A stretch of 64,000 nucleotides of DNA from Psychroserpens sp. SPM9 (GCF_025153525.1 NZ_JANZNR010000002.1:372001-436000), one strand, 5' to 3'; counted from the first letter of the stretch, positions 1 through 9,275 are shown. The notes: generated by a model not told the origin, from the sequence alone. Numbers and translations are program-made.

Positions 1-1207
1 CGAATCTCTGGCTGCTGTTGGTATTGTTGGAACCTTTATTTCGATGCTTATTTGGGTATTAGGGCAAACCAGAAGCGCCATATCATCGATTGTGTCTCAG
101 CATTTAGGTGCCCGTCAATTAGACAAGGTAAAAAACCTTCCTGCTCAGGCCATTTTTATCATTACATCCATAAGTGTTTTAATCATTATAGCAACCTTGC
201 CCTTTGCTTCTGGAATTTTTAAACTCTACAACGCTTCAGGACTAATTTTGGATTATAGTGTTGATTATTATAGTATTCGTGTTTTCGGATTTCCCTTTAC
301 CTTATTTACGATTGCGATTTTTGGAACCTTTAGAGGACTCCAAAACACCTTTTATCCTATGATTATAGCCATCATTGGTACGATTGTAAATATTGTTCTG
401 GATATTGCTTTTGTTTATGGAATTGAAGGTGTTATCAGTCCGATGCACATCAAAGGAGCCGCTTGGGCAAGTGTCATTGCTCAAATCGTTATGGCATTAT
501 GTTCTGCTTATTTTTTGCTGAAAAAAACAGATATTTCATTACGTATGACGTTTCCGTTTAATACAGAAATTAAGAATTTTATTATCATGATTCTTAACCT
601 TTTTGTTAGAACCTTAGCGCTTAATGCAACGCTTTATTTTGCGACCAGATTCGCAACATCCTACGGAACAGAATATATTGCAGCCTACACCATTGCAATC
701 AATTTATGGTTTTTAGGCGCTTTTATTATCGATGGTTATGCCAGTGCTGGTAATATCCTCTCTGGAAAACTTTTAGGTGCTAAAAACTATTCAAAGCTTA
801 TAGAATTAAGCCGGTTTTTAATTAAATGTGGTATTGGTGTTGGAGTCCTTCTGGCCATTACTGGCTTTATTTTTTATAATAGTATTGGAGGTGTTTTCAC
901 TAAAGAACAGGCTGTTTTAGAACAGTTTTATAAGGTATTCTGGATTGTGTTGCTCATGCAACCTCTATGTGCGCTCGCATTTATTTTTGACGGCATGTTT
1001 AAAGGCATGGGTAAAATGAAATTTTTAAGAAACTTACTGCTGCTCTCAACAGGCTTGGTGTTTATTCCTATCTTATTTCTACTAGATTATTTTGAGCTAA
1101 AGTTATATGCTGTCTTTAGTGCTCTAACCGTATGGATAATTGCCAGAGGTGTGCCGCTAATTATAAAATTCAGACAACTATTTTTGTCCCTTTCACAAAA
1201 GACGTAA
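1..1207 (+). CDS. MATE family efflux transporter, 5' end outside window
   Basis: The reading frame is open from base 2, so the gene begins upstream of the window; about 400 C-terminal residues are present and roughly the first one or two helices are missing. The product is a polytopic inner-membrane protein with about ten hydrophobic segments, and shows the MATE-typical pattern of two similar halves (first half ending near LLKKTDISLRM, second starting near FIIMILNLFVRTLAL). MATE proteins are Na+ or H+ antiporters that expel cationic drugs and metabolites. No neighbour indicates the substrate. The 3' end carries a candidate promoter for the downstream queD unit. Family call is sure, substrate unknown. 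Confidence 0.88.
   Translation, partial: ESLAAVGIVGTFISMLIWVLGQTRSAISSIVSQHLGARQLDKVKNLPAQAIFIITSISVLIIIATLPFASGIFKLYNASGLILDYSVDYYSIRVFGFPFTLFTIAIFGTFRGLQNTFYPMIIAIIGTIVNIVLDIAFVYGIEGVISPMHIKGAAWASVIAQIVMALCSAYFLLKKTDISLRMTFPFNTEIKNFIIMILNLFVRTLALNATLYFATRFATSYGTEYIAAYTIAINLWFLGAFIIDGYASAGNILSGKLLGAKNYSKLIELSRFLIKCGIGVGVLLAITGFIFYNSIGGVFTKEQAVLEQFYKVFWIVLLMQPLCALAFIFDGMFKGMGKMKFLRNLLLLSTGLVFIPILFLLDYFELKLYAVFSALTVWIIARGVPLIIKFRQLFLSLSQKT
1179..1186 (+). promoter_or_regulatory. candidate -7 box (TATTTTTG) for the small ORF/queD unit
   Basis: The octamer matches the Bacteroidota -7 consensus TAnnTTTG exactly. It lies inside the last codons of the MATE gene, about 50 bases before the 25-residue ORF. 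No convincing -33 element was seen, and such octamers are not rare in AT-rich DNA. Confidence 0.3.
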
Positions 1208-1235
1208 CTTTACATTAACTTTTAATATTAAAATT

Positions 1236-1313
1236 ATGGGCAATAGATTATTTCTTCTTTTAGCCATCGTGTTAATTATAATTTATTTCTACAACAGATA
1301 TAAACGTAGGTAA
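1236..1313 (+). CDS. 25-residue single-span membrane peptide, coupled to queD
   Basis: A short ORF encodes 25 residues beginning MGNRLFLLLAIVLIIIYFYN: a charged start, one hydrophobic span of about 17 residues and a strongly basic tail (YNRYKRR), which predicts an N-out/C-in single-pass membrane peptide. Its TAA stop overlaps the queD ATG (TAATG), an arrangement typical of translational coupling. The A-rich stretch before its ATG is like that of neighbouring genes. No family is recognised. It could also be a chance ORF; the hydrophobic composition and stop-start overlap argue for a real one. Confidence 0.5.
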   Translation: MGNRLFLLLAIVLIIIYFYNRYKRR

Positions 1314-1765
1314 TGAGCAACATTCGTATCACTAAACAGTTTTCTTTTGAAACTGGTCATGCCCTTTACGGTTATGACGGAAAATGTAAAAACGTTCATG
1401 GTCATAGCTACAGATTGGATGTTACTGTTATTGGACAACCTATAAATGATCATTCTAATGTGAAATTTGGGATGGTGATTGACTTTAGCGATCTTAAAAA
1501 AATCGTGAAAGAAGAAATCGTCGATGTTTTTGACCATGCTACTGTATTTAATAAAAATACACCTCATGTTGAATTAGCCAAAGAACTGGAAGATCGAGGC
1601 CATAATGTGCTCCTGGTAAATTACCAGCCAACGAGTGAAATGATGGTGATTGATTTTGCTGAAAAAATAAAACAACGCCTACCCGATAATATCAAATTAC
1701 ACTCATTAAAGCTTCAGGAAACAGCAACCTCTTATGCGCAGTGGTTTGCTTCAGATAATGACTAG
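1313..1765 (+). CDS. queD: 6-carboxy-5,6,7,8-tetrahydropterin synthase
   Basis: QueD converts 7,8-dihydroneopterin triphosphate to 6-carboxytetrahydropterin, the second step toward queuosine in tRNA. At 150 residues it has the normal length of the 6-pyruvoyl-tetrahydropterin synthase fold. The zinc ligands are visible as His16 and the HGH pair His29/His31, with Cys25 as the catalytic cysteine, and a Glu near the C-terminus (LKLQET) where the pterin anchor is expected. It overlaps the next gene by 8 bases, so queD and lpxH are probably co-transcribed although the pathways differ. PTPS-like enzymes of biopterin synthesis are a weaker alternative. Confidence 0.93.
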   Translation: MSNIRITKQFSFETGHALYGYDGKCKNVHGHSYRLDVTVIGQPINDHSNVKFGMVIDFSDLKKIVKEEIVDVFDHATVFNKNTPHVELAKELEDRGHNVLLVNYQPTSEMMVIDFAEKIKQRLPDNIKLHSLKLQETATSYAQWFASDND

Positions 1766-2531
1766 TCCTACCCACATAACCATTCCGAAGGGAAAGAAAA
1801 TTTATTTTTCTTCAGACAATCATTTAGGTGCCCCAACAAAGGAAGCGTCATTACCTCGTGAAAAGAAATTTGTTGCCTGGCTTGATAGCATCAAATCAGA
1901 TGCTGCTGCTATTTTTTTGTTAGGCGATTTGTTTGATTTCTGGATGGAATACAGACGTGTGGTTCCGAAAGGCTTTACAAGAACCCTTGGAAAGTTAGCC
2001 GAAATTTCAGATTCTGGAATTCCTATTTACTACTTTGTTGGCAATCATGATTTATGGATGAATGGTTATTTTGAAGAAGAACTTAATATTCCGGTCTACC
2101 ACAAACCAAAAGAATTTACATTCAATAACAAAACTTTTTTTATTGGTCATGGCGATGGCTTAGGGCCTGGAGACAAAGGCTATAAACGCATGAAAAAAAT
2201 ATTTACAAATCCGGTTTGTAAATGGTTATTTAGACGCTTGTTACATCCTGATTTCGGGATGCGTATTGGGCATTATATGTCGGTAAAAAATAAAATGATT
2301 TCTGGCGACGAAGATGCTAAATTTTTGGGCGAAGACAACGAATGGCTGGTACAGTATTGTAAACGAAAACTGGAAACCAAGCATCGCGATTTTTTTGTAT
2401 TTGGTCACAGACATTTACCGCTAGAAATTGACCTTAATGACAGGTCGCGTTATATCAATCTGGGCGATTGGATTAAATATTACACCTATGGCGTGTTTGA
2501 TGGAGAGTATTTTGAATTAAAAACCTACTAA
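1758..2531 (+). CDS. lpxH: UDP-2,3-diacylglucosamine diphosphatase (LpxH-type)
   Basis: A calcineurin-like metallophosphoesterase of 257 residues that should cleave UDP-2,3-diacylglucosamine to lipid X in lipid A synthesis, at the inner face of the cytoplasmic membrane. All five metal-binding blocks are visible in order: SDNHLGAP, LGDLFDFW, GNHDLW, GHGDGLG and GHRHLP. The frame is open to 1734, but the ATG at 1758 is preferred because it overlaps the queD stop by only 8 bases and starts just before the phosphoesterase core. Its stop overlaps that of the convergent MFS gene by 4 bases. LpxH2-like phosphatases of unknown substrate are an alternative. Confidence 0.85.
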   Translation: MTSPTHITIPKGKKIYFSSDNHLGAPTKEASLPREKKFVAWLDSIKSDAAAIFLLGDLFDFWMEYRRVVPKGFTRTLGKLAEISDSGIPIYYFVGNHDLWMNGYFEEELNIPVYHKPKEFTFNNKTFFIGHGDGLGPGDKGYKRMKKIFTNPVCKWLFRRLLHPDFGMRIGHYMSVKNKMISGDEDAKFLGEDNEWLVQYCKRKLETKHRDFFVFGHRHLPLEIDLNDRSRYINLGDWIKYYTYGVFDGEYFELKTY

Positions 2532-3826
2532 ACCTCATCTTCCTTTTCATGTTCTTCGATATCCTTTGTTAAATCTAATTTTGGAAAGGAAGGAATAACC
2601 ACTCCTGTCATTAAAACAGTATACAAAGTCATTGTTCCTCCAAAAACAACAGCACTAATCGTTCCCATATATTTAGCTGTAACGCCACTCTCAAAAGCAC
2701 CCAATTCGTTAGACGATCCAACAAACATAGAATTTACCGACGATACACGACCTCTCATATGATCGGGTGTTTTTAGCTGAAGAATGGTTTGACGAATCAC
2801 CATAGACACGCCGTCAAAGACACCACTGAAGAATAATGCGGTAACAGAAATCCAAAATACAGAAGAAAGTCCAAAAATGATAATACACAGACCAAAACCA
2901 AAAATAGCAACCAAAAGTTTTAAACCAGCCTTTTTACTAATCGGAATATAAGCCGTAACCAACATGGTTAAAAATGCACCAACAGAAGGCGCAGCGACAA
3001 TAAGTCCAAAACCTTGCGATCCTACTTTGAGAATATCTTCAGCAAAAACAGCCGCTAAAGCAATTGCACCACCAAATAATACCGACACCATATCTAAAGT
3101 TAGTGCACCTAAAATAGCTTTGGTTTTAATCACAAAATTGATGCCTTCTTTTAAACTTTCCATGACAGGTTCACCAATTTTAGGATTTAAAATAGGCTTT
3201 CGTTTTATTTGAAAAAGCATAAGTAACGAAAACAAAACTAATCCAAAAACAATACACAAGGACCAATGTACACCTCTTTGATCATCGACGCCACCACCTA
3301 GCCAGCTAATTGAAAATCCAGCAAAAGCAACACCTAAAACACGAGCCATTTGCCAGGTAGAACTATTCCAGGTGGCTGCGTTGGGATATATTTTTTTCGG
3401 AACAATAAGGGCGACTAATGAAAATATGGTCGGACTAAAAAAAGAGCGCAGTAAGCCTCCAAAAAATACGAGCGCATAGATGCAATATAAAATGGTTTTG
3501 ACAGACCAACTTTGTGAGATGCTTTCTGACGTCAACCAAAACAAACCAAAGCTAATTAATGAAAAAGCAGCAATACAAATTGCTAAAAGGTTTCGTTTTT
3601 CTTTTTGATCGACAATATGACCTGCAAACAGCGCCATTGTTAAGGCCGGAATGATTTCCATCAAGCCAATTAATCCAATATATAAAGGGTCACTTGTTAA
3701 CTTATAAACTTGCCATTCAATAATAACAAATTGCATAGACCATCCAAAAATTAATGCAAAACGCACCACCAAAAACATATTAAATTCTCGAAATCGCAAT
3801 GCTGCGTATGGGTCTTTTTTTGACAA
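2528..3826 (-). CDS. MFS transporter, MFS_3/enterobactin-exporter-like
   Basis: A 432-residue protein with about twelve hydrophobic spans. The cytosolic loop RPMRGRVSSVN-like stretch (here DHMRGRVSSVNSMFVGSSNELG) is the signature of the MFS_3 group that includes the enterobactin exporter EntS and macrolide exporters. It should be a proton-coupled exporter in the inner membrane. The C-terminus is acidic (EEHEKEDEV). Only 3 bases separate it from the OmpA-like gene upstream on the same strand, so recJ, the OmpA-like gene and this gene may form one transcript. Substrate cannot be told. Confidence 0.85.
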   Translation of the reverse strand: MSKKDPYAALRFREFNMFLVVRFALIFGWSMQFVIIEWQVYKLTSDPLYIGLIGLMEIIPALTMALFAGHIVDQKEKRNLLAICIAAFSLISFGLFWLTSESISQSWSVKTILYCIYALVFFGGLLRSFFSPTIFSLVALIVPKKIYPNAATWNSSTWQMARVLGVAFAGFSISWLGGGVDDQRGVHWSLCIVFGLVLFSLLMLFQIKRKPILNPKIGEPVMESLKEGINFVIKTKAILGALTLDMVSVLFGGAIALAAVFAEDILKVGSQGFGLIVAAPSVGAFLTMLVTAYIPISKKAGLKLLVAIFGFGLCIIIFGLSSVFWISVTALFFSGVFDGVSMVIRQTILQLKTPDHMRGRVSSVNSMFVGSSNELGAFESGVTAKYMGTISAVVFGGTMTLYTVLMTGVVIPSFPKLDLTKDIEEHEKEDEV

Positions 3827-3829
3827 AAT

Positions 3830-4897
3830 CTATTCTTGGATTATTTTAAACTCAACACGTCTGTTTTGTTGTTGCCCTTCTTTTGTGTCGTTGGCTAAGA
3901 CGGGTTTAGAACTTCCAAACCCAAAATAGGTGATTCTAGACACGTGAAGGCCTTGCAAAATTAAATAATCTGCCACAGCTTTAGCACGTTGTTCAGATAA
4001 TTCTTTGTTTCTTTTATCCAAACCAATAGCATCTGTATGTCCGTAAATTTCAATACTCAAATCTGGGTTTTCACTGAGATACTGATAGAGTTGATTTAAC
4101 TCTTCAATAGAATGGTCTAATAATTCTGCTTGGTCAAAATCGAATAATACATGGTTAAAAGTATAGATTTGATTGTGTTTGATCTCTGGTGTTTCTGAAA
4201 TATCTTCAGGTTGTTTTAGAACTTTAGGGTGTTTGGGGCGAATAGAAATATCATCAATGAAATAATAAGACTTTGAAGGTCCTTTTGAGCCCGGAATTCG
4301 CATTTTCTCCAGGTTGGTATTCTTGTCGAAGTTTCCTATGATAAAATAATTTTCAAAGCCTTCAGCCGTATAGGTTGCTTTTAATTCTATCCAGTTTTCT
4401 GAAGTGTCTAACGCCTCTGAATATTGGATTTCAGGTATTTTATAAACAGACTTGCTTAAATTCTCTTTTGAAAAATTGACAACTTTTGTATTGTAAAACT
4501 GAAGGTTTATAGCTTTAATCGAATGTGTAGATTTTTCAGCTAAACTAACGTAAAAGGTAATTTCGTACTGCTCGCCTCTTTGCAGAGTCTCAGTTAATTT
4601 CCCTTGAATATACTCTCTATAATTCTTTTTAAAATAGACGTGTATTCCTGCATAACCTTTACCCGATTTAGCTTTTTGAAAACCCATAAAATTATCAAAT
4701 CCCATCGTCGAGCTACAAGCATTAAAATAATCGGTTGTCCCATTGTTTGGAATGGACCAGTGTTTAACATTAAGATGAAAAAAACTAATATCTCTTGGAC
4801 AATCCTGAAAATCTTCAAAGCTAGGATTGTACACTAAGTTTTGGGCAAAAGACAATTTCAGAAGACAACAAAAAAGAATCGAGGCGCTAAGTTTCAT
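3830..4897 (-). CDS. OmpA-family outer-membrane protein
   Basis: The ATG at 4897 is chosen because it gives a clean signal peptide (MKLSASILFCCLLKLSFAQ) where the upstream alternative (4978) gives a hydrophilic extension; the product has 355 residues. The middle part, from YNPSFEDFQDCP on, resembles the beta-sandwich region often seen in Bacteroidota envelope proteins. The last 110 residues are an OmpA/MotB peptidoglycan-binding domain: FDFDQAELL, then IYGHTDAIGLDKRNKELSEQ with the diaminopimelate-binding Asp, and the closing QQNRRVEFKI. It probably tethers the outer membrane to peptidoglycan. It lies 29 bases downstream of recJ. Confidence 0.85.
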   Translation of the reverse strand: MKLSASILFCCLLKLSFAQNLVYNPSFEDFQDCPRDISFFHLNVKHWSIPNNGTTDYFNACSSTMGFDNFMGFQKAKSGKGYAGIHVYFKKNYREYIQGKLTETLQRGEQYEITFYVSLAEKSTHSIKAINLQFYNTKVVNFSKENLSKSVYKIPEIQYSEALDTSENWIELKATYTAEGFENYFIIGNFDKNTNLEKMRIPGSKGPSKSYYFIDDISIRPKHPKVLKQPEDISETPEIKHNQIYTFNHVLFDFDQAELLDHSIEELNQLYQYLSENPDLSIEIYGHTDAIGLDKRNKELSEQRAKAVADYLILQGLHVSRITYFGFGSSKPVLANDTKEGQQQNRRVEFKIIQE

Positions 4898-4926
4898 AGT
4901 GAAGTAACGAAAAGCAAATACAAATA

Positions 4927-6615
4927 TTATGGTTTTATATCTCGTAATTTTAACTGTAAACTCACCTGACCTTGCCAATGGTTTTCATCAATAGAATAAA
5001 CGGCATCAAATTGTTGCTTATTTTGAATTAAAGGTAATTTATCACCCAAATTAAACCCTATGCCAACAAAGCGTTCTTGACCTTGAGTTACGGTTAATCG
5101 CAAATGGTTCTCATCCTCACCAACGCATTTCCCATAACCAGTATCCTTTAGGTTTTTGGTCATAAATATTGGTGTCATATTACCTGGGCCAAAAGGTGCA
5201 AACTGCCGAATAATTCTAAAAAACTTAGGTGTAACGTCACTCAGGTTGATTTGTGCATCTACTTTAATTTCTGGAATTAACAAATTCCTATCTATGGTCT
5301 TAGACACCTCATCTTCAAAAGCTTGTTTAAAAGCCTCATAATTTTCAGCTTTTAAGGTTAAACCTGCCGCATATTTATGGCCACCAAACTGTTCAATATA
5401 TTCACTGCAAGCTTGCAACGCATTATAAACATCAAAGCCTTTTACAGATCGTGCTGAAGCGGCTAAGCTATCACCACTTTTAGTAAACACTAAGGTTGGC
5501 CTGTAGTAAGTCTCGGTTAATCGTGAAGCCACAATACCAATAACTCCTTTATGCCACGACTCGTGATATACCACAGAAGTCAATCGGTCTTGCTCATTAT
5601 TTGCTTCAATTTGGGCTAAGGCTTCTTTTGTGATTTGTTGATCTGCTTCTCGTCGGTCGAGATTGAATTCGTTAATTTCTTTGGCGTATGTTTCAGCTAA
5701 AAAGTCATCTGTTTCAGTGAGTAAGGTCACGGCATAATTACCGTGTTTCATTCGTCCCGCAGCATTAATCCGCGGCGCAACAATAAACACAACATCAGTA
5801 ATGGTAAGTTCTGGTTTTTTAACTTGAGCCAGAATGGCTTTAATGCCTGGTCTTGGATTGGTATTGATAACTTGCAATCCGAAATAAGCCAAAGCGCGAT
5901 TTTCACCAGTTACAGGAACAATATCAGCACCAATTGCAGTCGCCACCAAATCTAAATATTCCCCTAAATCTTCAACAGTTTTATGGTCTTTTGATGCTAA
6001 AGCCTGAATGAGTTTAAACCCAACACCGCAACCACATAATTCTTTAAACGGATATTCGCAGTCTTCACGTTTTGGATCTAAAACAGCCACAGCTTTTGGA
6101 AGTTCGGCTCCTGGTCTATGGTGATCACAAATGATAAAATCGATACCTTTTTCTGAAGCATAGTTTACTTTATCGATGGCTTTAACGCCACAATCTAAAG
6201 CGATAATCAATGAAAAATCATTGTCGTGAGCAAAGTCAATACCTTTAAAAGAAACTCCGTAGCCTTCATCGTAACGATCAGGAATATAGGTAGCGATTTG
6301 ATTTGATTTTGTTTTTAAATAAGAGGACATTAAGGCCACAGAAGTGGTGCCATCAACATCATAATCGCCATAGACTAATATATTTTCATCATTTGCCAAA
6401 GCCTGTTCAATACGTTGTACCGCAAGATCCATGTCTTTCATCAAAAACGGGTCGTGCAAATCTTTTAAACTCGGGCGAAAAAACGTCTTGGCAGCTTCAT
6501 AAGTTTCAATGCCTCGCTGCACTAATAACATGGCAATAGAATGTTCTACTTGAAGTTCTTTTTGTAAAACTTCAACCGTTTCAGGGTTTGGTTTTGGTTT
6601 GAGTGTCCAACGCAT
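4927..6615 (-). CDS. recJ: single-stranded-DNA-specific exonuclease RecJ
   Basis: A 562-residue DHH-family 5'-3' exonuclease acting in RecF-type recombination and in base-excision and mismatch repair. Motif I is VYGDYDVDGTTS near residue 80, the DHH motif is ICDHHRP near residue 165, and the DHHA1 domain has the glycine-rich EQFGGHKYAAGLTL near residue 400, followed by the OB-fold region characteristic of RecJ (FAPFGPGNMTPIF). Length is normal. It heads a minus-strand set with the OmpA-like gene and the MFS transporter. Confidence 0.96.
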   Translation of the reverse strand: MRWTLKPKPNPETVEVLQKELQVEHSIAMLLVQRGIETYEAAKTFFRPSLKDLHDPFLMKDMDLAVQRIEQALANDENILVYGDYDVDGTTSVALMSSYLKTKSNQIATYIPDRYDEGYGVSFKGIDFAHDNDFSLIIALDCGVKAIDKVNYASEKGIDFIICDHHRPGAELPKAVAVLDPKREDCEYPFKELCGCGVGFKLIQALASKDHKTVEDLGEYLDLVATAIGADIVPVTGENRALAYFGLQVINTNPRPGIKAILAQVKKPELTITDVVFIVAPRINAAGRMKHGNYAVTLLTETDDFLAETYAKEINEFNLDRREADQQITKEALAQIEANNEQDRLTSVVYHESWHKGVIGIVASRLTETYYRPTLVFTKSGDSLAASARSVKGFDVYNALQACSEYIEQFGGHKYAAGLTLKAENYEAFKQAFEDEVSKTIDRNLLIPEIKVDAQINLSDVTPKFFRIIRQFAPFGPGNMTPIFMTKNLKDTGYGKCVGEDENHLRLTVTQGQERFVGIGFNLGDKLPLIQNKQQFDAVYSIDENHWQGQVSLQLKLRDIKP

Positions 6616-6637
6616 GTACTAATATAGAAAATTTTCG

Positions 6638-7060
6638 CTACACATTGTGATAATGAATAGAAGTTTTTACGTCGGCAAACCTTCGGAACATTTCCATCAC
6701 ACCACAGTATTTTTCAATAGACAAATCGACTGCTTTCTTAATTTTGGTTTCATCGAGGTTGTCGCCATAGAAATGATATTCAACCGAAACGGTATGATAG
6801 TATTTCGGATGCTCTTCGGTTAATTCACCATAAGTATCAATTCTAAAATCTGAAAAAGGGACTTTCATTTTTTTCAGAATAGACACGACATCCAAGCCTG
6901 AACAACCTGCTAATGATGATAACATCATCGCTTTAGGCCTTAATCCAGAATTGTGACCGCCATCTTCAGATGAGGTATCCATGGTGAGTAATTTTCCACT
7001 CGGATTATCTGATTCAAATTGTAAGTTTCCTTTCCAATGTGTGACTACTTTATGAGACAT
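6638..7060 (-). CDS. OsmC family peroxiredoxin-like protein
   Basis: A 140-residue OsmC/Ohr-fold protein. The two redox cysteines are visible: one in LAGCSGLDVVSIL near residue 53 and one in SIEKYCGVMEMF near residue 122. Family members reduce organic hydroperoxides; this subgroup (YhfA-like) is less well characterised. It is 22 bases upstream of recJ on the same strand but a promoter may lie between. The divergent AhpD-like gene at 7118 makes a redox pair with it, and the 57-base gap likely holds both promoters. Confidence 0.85.
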   Translation of the reverse strand: MSHKVVTHWKGNLQFESDNPSGKLLTMDTSSEDGGHNSGLRPKAMMLSSLAGCSGLDVVSILKKMKVPFSDFRIDTYGELTEEHPKYYHTVSVEYHFYGDNLDETKIKKAVDLSIEKYCGVMEMFRRFADVKTSIHYHNV

Positions 7061-7117
7061 ATCTAAAGAATTTTTCGTTTATTGTTAACTCAAAAATACC
7101 ACTAAAAATCACAATAT

Positions 7118-7720
7118 ATGGCATTAGTAACTCCTTTATCTGCAGAACATGATTTGGAAACAAAACAACTCGCTGAGTTTTTTAATGAAACGCTCGGGTT
7201 TTGCCCAAATTCAGTATTAACAATGCAACGTCGCCCAGCGATTTCGAAAGCATTTATCAATTTAAATAAGGCTGTCATGGCTAATGAAGGTCGCGTAACT
7301 TCTGCTTTAAAACGGATGATTGCCTGGGTTTCTAGTAATGCAACGGGCTGTCGCTATTGTCAGGCACATGCCATTCGCGCTGCGGAACGTTATGGTGCAG
7401 AACAAGAACAATTAGACAACATTTGGGAGTACAGAACACATCCTGCTTTTTCTGATGCTGAACGTGCTGCTCTAGATTTTAGTTTGGCTGCTTCTCAAGT
7501 ACCAAATGCCGTAAATGCCGATATTAAAAAACGTCTATATGAGCATTGGGACGAAGGGGAAATTGTAGAAATGTTAGGTGTTATTTCTCTTTTTGGTTAC
7601 CTCAACCGCTGGAATGATTCTATGGGAACCGATATCGAAGAAGGTGCTGTGGAAAGTGGCAATAAGTATTTAGGTAAACATGGTTATGAAGTTGGGAAAC
7701 ACGATGGATCGCAGTATTAG
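7118..7720 (+). CDS. AhpD-like / carboxymuconolactone decarboxylase family protein
   Basis: A 200-residue all-helical protein of the peroxidase-related CMD group. The active-site motif is GCRYCQAHAIRAAERYG near residue 87, with the CxxC pair and the following His of AhpD-type thiol peroxidases. Two-domain length fits the uncharacterised peroxidase-related subfamily. It is divergent from the osmC-like gene, suggesting a shared response to peroxides, but no operator was recognised in the short intergenic gap. Biochemical role is inferred only from the family. Confidence 0.82.
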   Translation: MALVTPLSAEHDLETKQLAEFFNETLGFCPNSVLTMQRRPAISKAFINLNKAVMANEGRVTSALKRMIAWVSSNATGCRYCQAHAIRAAERYGAEQEQLDNIWEYRTHPAFSDAERAALDFSLAASQVPNAVNADIKKRLYEHWDEGEIVEMLGVISLFGYLNRWNDSMGTDIEEGAVESGNKYLGKHGYEVGKHDGSQY

Positions 7721-7762
7721 TAAGCAGTAATCAGTCACAGTTTTTAGCTGATTTTATAATAT

Positions 7763-7789
7763 ACCTCTTCAGAAATGGAGGGGTTTTTT
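7763..7789 (+). terminator. intrinsic terminator
   Basis: ACCTC pairs with GAGGGGT across an 11-base loop and is followed by six T. It ends the AhpD-like transcript. The convergent gene stops at 7797. Confidence 0.6.
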
Positions 7790-7796
7790 GTTAAAT

Positions 7797-8366
7797 CTAG
7801 AGGGTGTTTGAAATACGCTTTTTTAATTCTGGCAAAACCTCAGTCTCAAACCACGGATTCTTAGCCAGCCAAAACCGGTTTCTCGGACTGGGATGTGGTA
7901 GTACAAAATACTGAGGTAAATAGGCTTTATAATTGGCAACCGTTTCGGTTAAGGTGCGCTCAGCTTTGTCTTTTAAATAATACTTTTGAGCATACATACC
8001 AATCAAAATCACCAATTCTACATTTTTCATATGGTCTAATAATGGTTGATGCCATTGAGGCGCACACTCTATTCTAGGTGGTAAATCACCACTTTTTCCT
8101 TTTCCTGGATAGCAAAATCCCATCGGAATAATTGCAAATTTGGTTTCGTCATAAAAATCTTCATCAGTAACATCTAACCATTTACGCAATTGTTTTCCGC
8201 TGGCATCATCCCAAGGAATTCCCGAAGCATGGACTTTAGTTCCTGGTGCCTGACCAATAATAACAATTTTAGAATCTGGATGACCTGTGGCGATAGGTCG
8301 TGGCCCAAGCGGTAGATGCGCTTCGCAAATTCGGCATTGTCGTATGTCGTGTAAAAGTGTTTCCAT
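7797..8366 (-). CDS. uracil-DNA glycosylase family protein
   Basis: A 189-residue protein of the UDG superfamily. Near the start are two cysteines (CRICEAH) of the kind that coordinate an iron-sulfur cluster in family 4 enzymes. Motif 1 reads IIGQAPGTKVHASG, where family 4 usually has GEAPG, and the C-terminal motif is LPHPSPRN. This short group is common in Bacteroidota; activity on uracil is expected but the substitution at motif 1 (Q for E) leaves substrate and even catalysis open. Confidence 0.8.
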   Translation of the reverse strand: METLLHDIRQCRICEAHLPLGPRPIATGHPDSKIVIIGQAPGTKVHASGIPWDDASGKQLRKWLDVTDEDFYDETKFAIIPMGFCYPGKGKSGDLPPRIECAPQWHQPLLDHMKNVELVILIGMYAQKYYLKDKAERTLTETVANYKAYLPQYFVLPHPSPRNRFWLAKNPWFETEVLPELKKRISNTL

Positions 8367-8371
8367 AATAG

Positions 8372-8420
8372 TGAGATTCTGAAATCAAAGATTCATGAAA
8401 AAACACGTTCAGAATGACGT
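8372..8420. repeat. dispersed palindromic repeat, family 1 (copy 1)
   Basis: The stretch begins with ATTCTGAA and ends with TTCAGAATGACG, so its ends form an inverted repeat around ATTCATGA. Its reverse complement matches the stretch at 32376-32453 in both ends and in the inner part ATTCATGAATCTT / ATTTCAGAATCTCA. It fills the 69-base gap between the glycosylase-family gene and rsmI. Confidence 0.6.
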
Positions 8421-8434
8421 TTTGCCATAAGGAG

Positions 8435-9106
8435 CTATTTACGTCCGCCAACAATAATTACAATTTCACCTTTTGGTGGTTTATTGGTATAATGTGCTAA
8501 GACTTCTGTTGCTGTACCCCGAATAGTTTCTTCATATAATTTTGTGAGTTCCCGAGAGACTGAAACAGGTCTGTCTTCTCCAAAATACTCACAGAAATTA
8601 GAAAGTGTTTTTATGAGTTTGTGCGGACTTTCATAAAAAATCATGGTACGAGTTTCTTCAGAAAGCAATTTTAACCGTGTTTGTCGTCCTTTTTTAACAG
8701 GAAGAAAGCCTTCAAAAACAAATTTATCGTTAGGCAATCCGGAGTTTACAAGTGCAGGAACAAATGCAGTAGCTCCAGGTAAACAATCGACTTCAATTTG
8801 ATTTTCAACACAAGCTCTTGTGAGTAAAAACCCAGGATCTGATATCGCAGGTGTCCCAGCATCACTAATCAAAGCAATTGATTGTCCGCTTTTAAGTTTT
8901 TGAATTACATGATCGACCATTTTATGCTCATTGTGCATATGATGACTTTGCATGGGCGTTTTGATTTCAAAATGCTTAAGTAATTTTCCTGAAGTTCGCG
9001 TGTCTTCAGCTAAAATTAAATCGACGTCGTTTAAAACATCCACAGCACGAAAAGTCATGTCTTTTAAATTTCCGATAGGTGTTGGTACAAGGAAGAGTTT
9101 ACTCAT
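8435..9106 (-). CDS. rsmI: 16S rRNA (cytidine(1402)-2'-O)-methyltransferase
   Basis: RsmI methylates the ribose of C1402 in the ribosomal P site using SAM. The 223-residue protein starts with the family hallmark LFLVPTPIGNLKDMTFRA and contains AEDTRTSGKLL, ISDAGTPAISDPG and FYESPHKL, the SAM- and substrate-binding blocks of the tetrapyrrole-methylase fold. Bacteroidota RsmI is shorter than the E. coli enzyme, lacking the C-terminal extension, as here. Confidence 0.95.
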   Translation of the reverse strand: MSKLFLVPTPIGNLKDMTFRAVDVLNDVDLILAEDTRTSGKLLKHFEIKTPMQSHHMHNEHKMVDHVIQKLKSGQSIALISDAGTPAISDPGFLLTRACVENQIEVDCLPGATAFVPALVNSGLPNDKFVFEGFLPVKKGRQTRLKLLSEETRTMIFYESPHKLIKTLSNFCEYFGEDRPVSVSRELTKLYEETIRGTATEVLAHYTNKPPKGEIVIIVGGRK

Positions 9107-9275
9107 TGTAAAAGATTTCTTTTCAAATTTACAATGTTTTCGTTTATCTTAACCCAAGCTTATCTGTTATTTGTTTCTCAGAATACGTAAAACACTATAG
9201 TAGGAAAATTCAATATTTATCTGTTATAGTTTTGAGGCTTTGAGTTCTTATAATACCCGACAACACTATTATTGT

